DNA of 64,000 nt, from contig JABABI010000002.1 in the NCBI GenBank assembly GCA_014238335.1, positions 18,593-82,592 on the forward strand. The letters are read 5' to 3'. The notes below the pieces were generated by a model. It was not told the DNA's origin. It worked only from the letters and a program-made list of their open reading frames with translations, and ran no database searches. The DNA comes from Fuerstiella sp. Lineage in GTDB: Bacteria; Planctomycetota; Planctomycetia; Planctomycetales; Planctomycetaceae. The position numbers were made by a program, and so were the translations under genes. Every line of letters begins with the position of its first letter. The stretch's first letter is position 1. Below are positions 27,078 through 33,925 of the stretch, one piece after another.

Positions 27078-28790
27078 ATGCAGAAATCAGTAAAGACAAC
27101 AACAAGGATCTGTCTAGTTTACTCCCTGTTGCCTGTTGCCTGTTGCCTGTGCCCTGCCCTGACTGCCGACGAGCCCCAATTCCTTGATTGCTCGCTGCTG
27201 GTCGCGCCTGAGTACCCGGCGACCTGGCCGTCGAATCCCTTTCCGCGTTTTCAGCTCACTCATCAACGCACGATCGGCCCGAACAGTGCATACAACATCG
27301 ACGTGCTGCTGATTGACGGAAACACAGGTACGCAACTGGACGTGCCGCCGCATTCGGTTGCCCGTCCTGAGTTGAATCGCCCCAAGTCCGGCGAACTGGG
27401 AATCGCCTACACCGACAAAATCGAGCCCTGGCAGTTCGGCGGTGAAGCCTGCGTCGTGGATGTCCGAGACCTGCTGGACAAAGCCGCCAAAGGAGTCAGC
27501 CCGCTGGTGCGGCGCCAGCATGTGGAACGTTTTGAAAAGCAACATCGCAAAGTCCGGTTCGGTGATGTCGTCTTGTTTCGCAGCGATTATTCGGACAGAT
27601 ATTACCAACCTCTTCCTGAAGGTCGCCGTTACATCGCCGACGTGCTGGACCGCCAGTCGCCGGGCTATCCTGATCCCGACCCCGACTGCATGGAACTGCT
27701 CGCCTCTCGCGGCGTCATGACGCTCGGCACAGACAGTGCCAGCATGGGACCGCTGCCTGACCTGGCAGAACCGACGCACTACGCGGGTCTGAAGCACGGC
27801 ATGATCTGGACGGAAGGAGCAACCGGACTGGGCGCACTGCCTGCAACCGGGGCCTTCTATTGCCAGCTGGCGCCGAAACATCAGGGCGGGCCATACAGCG
27901 AAGGCCGAGCATTCGCGATCGCCGGCGGTGAAGTACCACGACGTTTGATTGAGTCCTGCCGCAACAAACGCGCGATCGACCTGTCGCCCACGTTGTCCCC
28001 GAAACTTCCACTGACTTCCCCCGGACATGGCACCGGCAACCATCGACAGGTGTACCTCAAAGTCGACTTTCTGTACTCCGAATATCTGGACATGTGGCAC
28101 CACACGCACCTGATGGATTCGATGGCCGGTACACACCTTGTGCCACCATCGTTTGCATTGCCGTCGGACGGCGAAAAACCGGCCTATGCTCCGCAAGTTC
28201 GTGGCTGGCTGGAACAGTATGAAAATAATTACGGCCCGCGCGGCACCAGCGCCATGACCACTGAGCAAGTGCCATTGCAGTGGACCTGCGGGCCTGTACG
28301 CGTCATTGATGTACGGTCACTGGTCGGAACCACGGCTGAGAAGTCGTGGCCCGCATCGCCGGAAATCAAGGTGGCAGATATTCAGGCGGCAGAACAAGCC
28401 GAGGGAGATATCAAGCCGGGCGACATCGTATTGTTGCAGACCGGACATCTGGACAAGAATCTGCGTCCGCAGCCCGATGACTCTGGCGTCTGGTCAGATC
28501 CTCTGCAGGGCACCAGCGAAGGATGGCCTGCGATCGGCCCGGACGCCATCGTCTACCTGAAAAACAAGCGCGTCCGCTGCGTTGCCACGGATGCTCCGGA
28601 TCTGGGAGGAGTCGATCCCCGGAAAGCCCTCATGACATACTGGGCGCTGGGTAGCCACAACATGGTGGGTGTGGAGTTTCTACACAACGTGGACAGCATC
28701 CCCCGTAACAAAGACGCTTTCTTTCTGTTTGCCGCCGTGAAAATTCAAGACTGCCACGGTGGCCCCGGCCGCGCGATCGTGTTGTATTGA
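27078..28790 (+). CDS. Exported tandem cyclase-family protein with altered metal motifs
   Basis: 570 residues with a signal peptide (LVYSLLPVACCLCPALTA). The protein contains two copies of the cyclase/kynurenine-formamidase fold, about residues 35-290 and 310-565. The family metal motif HxGTHxDxPxH is changed in both: the first has GTQLDVPPH (84-92, His to Gln) and the second GTHLVPPSF (351-359, Asp to Val and the last His missing). Either one composite site is built from both halves or activity is altered or lost. Family members hydrolyse amides or lactones. Its place after a hydroxyacid dehydrogenase fits a lactonase-like role, but this is a guess. Its signal-peptide codons include heptamer repeats. 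Confidence 0.72.
   Translation: MQKSVKTTTRICLVYSLLPVACCLCPALTADEPQFLDCSLLVAPEYPATWPSNPFPRFQLTHQRTIGPNSAYNIDVLLIDGNTGTQLDVPPHSVARPELNRPKSGELGIAYTDKIEPWQFGGEACVVDVRDLLDKAAKGVSPLVRRQHVERFEKQHRKVRFGDVVLFRSDYSDRYYQPLPEGRRYIADVLDRQSPGYPDPDPDCMELLASRGVMTLGTDSASMGPLPDLAEPTHYAGLKHGMIWTEGATGLGALPATGAFYCQLAPKHQGGPYSEGRAFAIAGGEVPRRLIESCRNKRAIDLSPTLSPKLPLTSPGHGTGNHRQVYLKVDFLYSEYLDMWHHTHLMDSMAGTHLVPPSFALPSDGEKPAYAPQVRGWLEQYENNYGPRGTSAMTTEQVPLQWTCGPVRVIDVRSLVGTTAEKSWPASPEIKVADIQAAEQAEGDIKPGDIVLLQTGHLDKNLRPQPDDSGVWSDPLQGTSEGWPAIGPDAIVYLKNKRVRCVATDAPDLGGVDPRKALMTYWALGSHNMVGVEFLHNVDSIPRNKDAFFLFAAVKIQDCHGGPGRAIVLY
27125..27166. repeat. Heptanucleotide repeat in signal-peptide coding region
   Basis: CCTGTTG repeats three times exactly (27125-27131, 27132-27138, 27139-27145), then degenerates through CCTGTG and CCCTG to ACTGCCGAC. 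It encodes the LLPVACCLCPAL part of the cyclase leader. The unit is of the same TGCCnnC style as the arrays at 31.2-34.3 kb. Confidence 0.8.
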
Positions 28791-28796
28791 CGACCA

Positions 28797-30380
28797 ATGA
28801 CAACTGACCTCCCAAAAACCTGTTTGCCCACATGGGACGTGGCCGAACTTCCGGAACCGAAACCGCTGGGGCTCCGCAATCTGACTGGCTTTATCGGGCC
28901 GGGAATCGTGATGTGCGGGATCCAGATCGGCGGCGGCGAATGGCTGTTTGGGCCGGCCATCACCGCAAAGTACGGTGGCGGCCTGATGTGGATCGCCACC
29001 GTCGCCATTCTGTGTCAGGTCTTCTACAACGTCGAATGTGGTCGCTACGCGCTCTACACAGGTGAGCCCGTCTTTACCGGATTCATGCGAACTCGACCCG
29101 GCCCTGGATTCTGGGTGAGCGTTGCACTGCTGCTGAGCCTGGGGTCACTGATACCCGGCCTGTCCACGAATGCCGCCGTACTGATCACGTCGATGTATCT
29201 GGACCGCCCACCCACCGCCGACGACGCCAGGATGGTCAATTCGATCGCCTACCTGTGCCTTGCGCTGGTGGTGCTGCCGGTGCTGGTGGGGGGCAAAGTT
29301 TACAACATGCTGCAGATTGTGATGACGGCCAAAGTCTTTGTCGTGCTGGGATTCTGCCTGTTTATCGGCATCTTCTTTGTCAGCGCGCAGGGCTGGATCG
29401 ACGTGTTTAGCGGTTTCCTGAAGTTTGGCAACGTACCGGTTGATGATGGCCAGGGAGGCGAAAAAGTCGTCAACGCCTTCACTCACTTCCTGGAACACGG
29501 AGAATTTCCGATCGTGGCCATGACCAGCATCGCAGTGCTTGGCGCGTTCGCGGGATACGCGGGCGGGGGTGGACTCAGCAATTCCACTTACAGCAACTTT
29601 GTTCGTGACAAGGGCTGGGGAATGGGCAGTCAGGTGGGAGCGATCGCCAGTGCGATCGGCGGCCACAATGTGTCGCTGAGCCACGTTGGAAAGGTCTTCA
29701 CCATTAATGAGGACAATCTGCGAAAGTGGAGGGGCTGGTGGAAGTACATTCTAACGGATCAGTTTCTCATCTGGATGCCAGGCTGCGTGATGGGAATGGC
29801 ACTTCCCGCTTTGCTGTCGATCGAATTCGCCGCCAGCTCGCCGATGTTCAGCCAGAACGTTCCGTATGCGCAATCGCTAATTTCGGCCGACGGCATTCGC
29901 CACGCGCCAGGGATCAGTGACGCAACTCGACAGTTACTGTGGATGACCACGCTGTTTGTCGGGCTGATGGTTTTTCTGCCCAGTCAGATGTCGATCGTGG
30001 ATGATGTTGCTCGCCGCTGGACCGACATCATCTGGTCGTCCAACGAAAAAATTCGCAACCGACTGCAGCCGCATCAGGCCAGCCGGATCTATTACACGAT
30101 TCTGGCCTGCTATGTCGTCTGGTCATTCATTTCGGCGACCATCTTTCTGACGTTTGGTGATGCCCCGCGGTTGATGGTGCTGGTCATTGCGAATCTGAAC
30201 AACGTAGCGCTGGGTGTGACGGCGTTTCACGTATTGTGGCTGAATCGAAATCTGCTGCCACAGCCGCTGCGTCCAAAGTGGTACAACCAGGCTGGCATTC
30301 TTGCATGCGGCATTTTTTATTGCGGCATGGCCGCGCTGGTGTTCTGTGCCAAAATCGTCCCCTTGATTATTGCGGACTGA
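28797..30380 (+). CDS. Nramp-related membrane transporter
   Basis: 527 residues with about 11-12 membrane helices. GPGIVMCGIQIGGGEWLFGP near the N-terminus occupies the place of the Nramp DPGN metal motif but lacks the DPGN residues, so the substrate is probably not a Mn2+/Fe2+ ion; several planctomycete relatives of this type exist beside sugar genes. The start lies 6 bases after the cyclase stop and the SDR follows 11 bases after its stop, so it is part of the operon. Role inferred: import of the operon substrate. Confidence 0.72.
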   Translation: MTTDLPKTCLPTWDVAELPEPKPLGLRNLTGFIGPGIVMCGIQIGGGEWLFGPAITAKYGGGLMWIATVAILCQVFYNVECGRYALYTGEPVFTGFMRTRPGPGFWVSVALLLSLGSLIPGLSTNAAVLITSMYLDRPPTADDARMVNSIAYLCLALVVLPVLVGGKVYNMLQIVMTAKVFVVLGFCLFIGIFFVSAQGWIDVFSGFLKFGNVPVDDGQGGEKVVNAFTHFLEHGEFPIVAMTSIAVLGAFAGYAGGGGLSNSTYSNFVRDKGWGMGSQVGAIASAIGGHNVSLSHVGKVFTINEDNLRKWRGWWKYILTDQFLIWMPGCVMGMALPALLSIEFAASSPMFSQNVPYAQSLISADGIRHAPGISDATRQLLWMTTLFVGLMVFLPSQMSIVDDVARRWTDIIWSSNEKIRNRLQPHQASRIYYTILACYVVWSFISATIFLTFGDAPRLMVLVIANLNNVALGVTAFHVLWLNRNLLPQPLRPKWYNQAGILACGIFYCGMAALVFCAKIVPLIIAD

Positions 30381-30391
30381 GGAATTCGAAC

Positions 30392-31243
30392 GTGGCTGAA
30401 TCGATGTTTGATCTTTCCGGCAAAGTCGCCGTCGTCTCCGGAGCTGCTCAGGGTCTGGGACAGGCCACAGCCGTGGCGGTGGCCGAGCACGGTGCCGACG
30501 TCGCGCTGGTGGACCGAAACGCAGAAGGAGCAGAAGCGACTGCCGAGACGATCCGATCACTGGGACGCAACGTGCTTGTTGCCGATACTAATGTTTCCGA
30601 TCCGGATGCTATTGCTGAACTGTTCAAGCAGGTCGATGCAGAATTCGGTCGAGTCGATTTTCTGGGTAACATTGCCGGCGACGGCTGCCTGTCGGAACCG
30701 GAAGACCTGTCGATTGAAGATCTGCACCGAGTGTTTCAGAACCTTGTGGTCGGAAGATTCGCGATGTGTCAGCAGGCGGGGCGGCGCATGCTCAACCAGA
30801 GCCGCGGCTCGATCATGAATATCGGATCGCTGGCCAGCAGCACAGCTTTGGGTCGAGGACATATCGCCTACAGCATGGCGATGGGAGCTGTCCTGCAGAT
30901 GACTCGCGAACTCAGCACAGAATGGAGCCACAGGGGCGTGCGCGTGAACTGCGTGACACCGGCACAGGTAACAAATCCCAGTTTGATCGCGCGTATGGAA
31001 CAGGATCCCAATCTGCAATCACAGTTTCTGAGCGGAATTCCCGCCGGTCGCATGGGAACGCCGACCGATATCAGGGGGCTGTCAGTGCTGCTGGCATCGG
31101 ACGCCTCAAAATGGATTACAGGAGCCATCATCCCAATGGATGGTGGCAACATGGCCATGAATGCCGGGGGCACACCAGGACACGCGAACGCACCGGTACA
31201 GTCGTTTACAGGCAACAAGAGGAGAGTAGGCAGTCGGGAGTAG
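30392..31243 (+). CDS. SDR-family oxidoreductase lacking the catalytic lysine
   Basis: 283 residues from the GTG at 30392 (AGGA 8 bases upstream); ATG at 30404 is the alternative. SGAAQGLG (16-23) binds the cofactor. The active-site motif is Tyr160-Ser-Met-Ala-Met164, so the Lys of YxxxK is Met, and the NNAG motif is GNIAG. Catalysis by the usual mechanism is therefore doubtful. The last residues (KRRVGSRE) are encoded by heptamer repeat sequence of the element starting at 31217, and the stop codon itself lies in the repeat, so the original C-terminus was probably replaced. Confidence 0.78.
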   Translation: MAESMFDLSGKVAVVSGAAQGLGQATAVAVAEHGADVALVDRNAEGAEATAETIRSLGRNVLVADTNVSDPDAIAELFKQVDAEFGRVDFLGNIAGDGCLSEPEDLSIEDLHRVFQNLVVGRFAMCQQAGRRMLNQSRGSIMNIGSLASSTALGRGHIAYSMAMGAVLQMTRELSTEWSHRGVRVNCVTPAQVTNPSLIARMEQDPNLQSQFLSGIPAGRMGTPTDIRGLSVLLASDASKWITGAIIPMDGGNMAMNAGGTPGHANAPVQSFTGNKRRVGSRE

Positions 31244-31249
31244 GCAGTC
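31227..31249 (+). repeat. Left heptamer repeat arm of the IVP element
   Basis: Heptamers TAGGCAG-TCGGGAG-TAGGCAG-TC; the inverse of the arm at 31719-31750. It includes the SDR stop codon (31241-31243). Confidence 0.8.
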
Positions 31250-31315
31250 AGGAATCAAGTCGGATACTCACTGCCTGCTTTCGATTCCAAATTGCGTATT
31301 CAGGAATGTATTCTG

Positions 31316-31762
31316 ATGACGATCCAATCGTATCGCGATCTGTGAGTCTGGCAGAACTCTATGGGTCTCGCTAAACAGTGTTACTTCCTGACGCGAGAGT
31401 TTCCACACGAAGATACTTATAGAATGACGTCGCAGATTCGGCGGGCCGCCGCAAGCGTTCCTGCGAATATTGCAGAAGGTTGCGGACGCGAAAGTAAGGG
31501 CGATTACGTCCGTTTTCTTCGCATCGCGCAAGGAAGTCTGAAAGAACTTGAAACGCATTTGATTCTCTCAACCGAAGTCAAGCTGGCACAGTCCGAAGAC
31601 ACTGAGCCGTTGCTGCAAACAGCCGACAAGATCGGCCGCATGCTACGGTCACTCATCCGATCCCTGGAAACAAAAGGGGGTAGGCGTTCGAACGGGGCGG
31701 ACAATGCCGCCGACAATCGACTGCCTACTGCCGATTCCTTACTGCCTCTTAAGAACCTATGA
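31316..31762 (+). pseudogene. Four-helix-bundle protein (23S rRNA IVP / Avd-like), interrupted by TGA
   Basis: Read from the ATG at 31316, the frame gives MTIQSYRDL, then TGA (31343-31345), then VWQNSMGLAKQCYFLTREFP and onward with the family core TSQIRRAAASVPANIAEG and IAQGSLKELETHLILS. This is the four-helix-bundle family once called S23 or 23S-rRNA intervening-sequence protein, also related to Avd of diversity-generating retroelements. The stop falls within the well-conserved YRDLxVWQ start and fits a CGA-to-TGA change. An ATG at 31361 could still produce a 133-residue product missing most of helix 1. The last 15 residues (NRLPTADSLLPLKNL) come from the right repeat arm, and its stop overlaps the E1 start (ATGA at 31759). 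Function of the family is unknown. Confidence 0.78.
31719..31750 (-). repeat. Right heptamer repeat arm of the IVP element
   Basis: Four heptamers in register (CTGCCTA, CTGCCGA, TTCCTTA, CTGCCTC) and inverted relative to the left arm. They encode the C-terminal tail of the IVP gene and end 9 bases before the E1 start. Confidence 0.8.
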
Positions 31763-33756
31763 ACACAGCACAAACGAAATCCACACTGGACCGATCCACT
31801 GTCCTTTCTCTGTATCGAACCATGCAGGTGATTCGCCAGACCGAAGAACAACTCGCGCGGTGTCATCAGAAGGGACTGGTGCTGGGCGCGTGCCACACTT
31901 ATGTGGGTGAAGAAGCCATCGCAACGGGTGTGTGCGCGCATCTGACGGGTGAGGACGCTGTGTTCAGCACGCACCGGGGACATGGGCACGCTCTGGCGAA
32001 GGGAGTGAAGCCGGCGTCTCTGATCGCTGAACTGTTTGGCCGCGAGTCAGGTGTGTCGCAGGGACGCGGCGGCAGCATGCATCTGTTTGCGCCGGAGATC
32101 GGGCTGATGGGTACCAGCGGTATTGTGGGAGCGTGTGTACTGCAGGCCTGCGGCGGAGGTTACAGCGCAAAAATTCGGGGAACAGATCAGGTCTCGGTGG
32201 CATTTTTCGGAGACGGAGCCGTCAACAACGGTGCGTTTCATGAAGGCTGCAATATGGCCAGCATCTGGAACCTGCCGGTACTGTTGATCTGTGAAAACAA
32301 TCAGTTCGCCACGGAAGTCGCTTTTGAATATTCAAGCGGAATTCCGGATGTGGGTCGTCGAGCCGCCAACTACGGTCTGCCGGGATTCGAAGTCGATGGC
32401 AATGATGTCCTGGGCATCTACGAAACGGCACGCGAAGCCATTGAACGAGCGCGTTCCGGCGGCGGCGCAACTCTGATTGAATGCAAAACCTATCGTACTC
32501 GCGCGCACGCGGAAGGCATGGGGGACTACTCGTACCGTACTCGTGAAGATGTCGCCGAGTGGCGTGAAAAATGTCCAATCCGCCGACTCGCCGAACGCGT
32601 GATCGGTGAAGGCATTGTCACAGAAGAAGAACTTTTCGTCATCGAAACCGAAGTTAAAACGCAGGTTCTTGCGGACAGCAAATCCGCCGAACAGGCGGCA
32701 TGGCCCGACGCCGCCACCGCCGCATCGCACGTTTATTTCGAAGAGTCGCCCAACGTTCCGGCCGCACCGGAACCGGGAACTCGACAGATCAACTATATCG
32801 CTGCAACGCATGAGGCGCTGGACTACGAAATGCAGCACAACCCTGCCATCTTTGTCATGGGTGAAGGCATCGGCGCTCGCGGCGGTAACTTCGCCACAAC
32901 CACGGGACTGTACGACAAATACGGAGCGGAAAGGCTGTGTGATACTCCGATCTGCGAACGAGGGTTTGTCGGCCTTGCCTGCGGTGCGGCGATGACAGAT
33001 GCTCGACCGATCATTGACTTTATGTTCATCGATTTCATCAATGACGCATTCGGTGAAATGATTAATCAGATCGCAAAGATGCAGTATATGTCCGCCGGTC
33101 GGCTGAAGATGCCCGTACTTTTACGAGGCTGTATCGGTATCGGCCATTCCGCAGCGACGCACCACTCCGGCAGCTATCATTCGATCTACTCGCACATTCC
33201 CGGGCTGCGAGTCGTGGTGCCGTCGACACCCTACGACGCCAAAGGACTGTTTCACCACGCTCTGCGATGTCAGGACCCGGTTCTGTTTCTGGAACATCGC
33301 GAACTGTACGGTATGAAAGCCGCGGTTCCGGAAGAGCCGTACGAGATCGAATTCGGCAAAGCATCCGTGATGCGGGAAGGCACAGACATCACTGTCGTGG
33401 GCATCGCGCTGATGGTGCACAAAGTTCTGCAAGCGGCCGAACAAATGGAGGCGGACGGAGTCTCCGTGGAAGTTATCGACCCGCGGACTGTGTCACCGCT
33501 GGACACCGACACCATCCTGACATCAGTCGCGAAAACCGGTCGATTGCTGATCGTGGATGAAGCCTTCCAACCGTGCAGCGTGGGAGCAGAAATTGCAGCA
33601 CGCATCGTGGACCAGGGATTCGATGAACTGGACGCACCCATCAAACGACTCAACGGCGCCTTCACCCCAACACCGTACAGCCCAACGCTGGAAGCCGCCG
33701 TCGTGCCGCACGTCGAAGATATTGTGAAACAAATCAAGCAACTTCTGCGGGAATAG
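31759..33756 (+). CDS. 2-oxoacid dehydrogenase E1, fused alpha and beta subunits
   Basis: 665 residues. Residues 1 to about 325 are the E1-alpha part with the thiamine-diphosphate motif from GDG (151-153) to NN (180-181) and the loop YRTRAHAEGMGDYSYR. Residues about 342-660 are the E1-beta part (INYIAATHEALDYEM; MGEGIGARGGNFATTTGLY). In most bacteria these are separate genes, so this is a natural fusion. It decarboxylates a 2-oxo acid (pyruvate, branched-chain or acetoin type) and passes the acyl group to the E2 encoded downstream. The ATG overlaps the IVP stop by 4 bases, so its translation may now depend on the inserted element. No E3 gene is in the window. Confidence 0.9.
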   Translation: MNTAQTKSTLDRSTVLSLYRTMQVIRQTEEQLARCHQKGLVLGACHTYVGEEAIATGVCAHLTGEDAVFSTHRGHGHALAKGVKPASLIAELFGRESGVSQGRGGSMHLFAPEIGLMGTSGIVGACVLQACGGGYSAKIRGTDQVSVAFFGDGAVNNGAFHEGCNMASIWNLPVLLICENNQFATEVAFEYSSGIPDVGRRAANYGLPGFEVDGNDVLGIYETAREAIERARSGGGATLIECKTYRTRAHAEGMGDYSYRTREDVAEWREKCPIRRLAERVIGEGIVTEEELFVIETEVKTQVLADSKSAEQAAWPDAATAASHVYFEESPNVPAAPEPGTRQINYIAATHEALDYEMQHNPAIFVMGEGIGARGGNFATTTGLYDKYGAERLCDTPICERGFVGLACGAAMTDARPIIDFMFIDFINDAFGEMINQIAKMQYMSAGRLKMPVLLRGCIGIGHSAATHHSGSYHSIYSHIPGLRVVVPSTPYDAKGLFHHALRCQDPVLFLEHRELYGMKAAVPEEPYEIEFGKASVMREGTDITVVGIALMVHKVLQAAEQMEADGVSVEVIDPRTVSPLDTDTILTSVAKTGRLLIVDEAFQPCSVGAEIAARIVDQGFDELDAPIKRLNGAFTPTPYSPTLEAAVVPHVEDIVKQIKQLLRE

Positions 33757-33801
33757 GGTGGAGGCGGTAGAGAATGGGCGTTGGCCAATCGACCGCTCTT
33801 T

Positions 33802-33918
33802 CCAACTGCCAACTGCCAACTGCCAACTGCCAACTGCCAACTGCCAACTGCCAACTACTGCCAACTGCCAACTGCCAACTGCCAACTGCCAACTGCCAAC
33901 TGCCAACTGCCAACTGCC
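33802..33918. repeat. Heptanucleotide tandem array (CCAACTG)n
   Basis: Seven exact CCAACTG units (33802-33850), one 10-base unit CCAACTACTG (33851-33860), then eight exact units (33861-33916) and a trailing CC. It fills the 169-base gap between the E1 stop (33756) and the E2 ATG (33926) and leaves no Shine-Dalgarno sequence before E2. Because 7 is not a multiple of 3, the array is open in all six frames, coding PTANCQL repeats on plus and QLAVGSW repeats on minus. Confidence 0.95.
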
Positions 33919-33925
33919 TATTTCC

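Larger units (their letters stand above)
31217..31750. mobile_element. Putative heptamer-flanked four-helix-bundle (IVP) element
   Basis: A 534-bp block between the SDR and E1 genes. The left edge carries AAGAGG and heptamer copies including TAGGCAGTC twice, 14 bases apart (31227-31235, 31241-31249). The right edge carries the inverse, GACTGCCTA (31719-31727), continuing in heptamers to CCTCTT (31745-31750), the inverse of AAGAGG. Inside is one gene, a four-helix-bundle protein of the 23S-rRNA-intervening-sequence type. No transposase and no clear target duplication. Mobility is inferred from the inverted ends and from how the block cuts into the operon. Confidence 0.6.

Noticed and set aside
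27114..28268. Minus-strand 384-residue ORF
   Set aside because: Antisense to the tandem cyclase gene; no recognised domain.
31316..31762. Part of a diversity-generating retroelement, because the protein is Avd-like
   Set aside because: No reverse transcriptase, template repeat or variable repeat is found nearby; the flanks are short heptamer arms.
33802..33918. CRISPR-like repeat array
   Set aside because: Units are contiguous heptamers without spacers and no cas genes are present; it is a microsatellite-type array.
33758..33925. E2 start at GTG 33758 with a PTANCQL-repeat N-terminus
   Set aside because: The array is open in every frame, so openness proves nothing; the lipoyl domain begins exactly at the ATG at 33926. 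Kept only as a possibility in the E2 entry.
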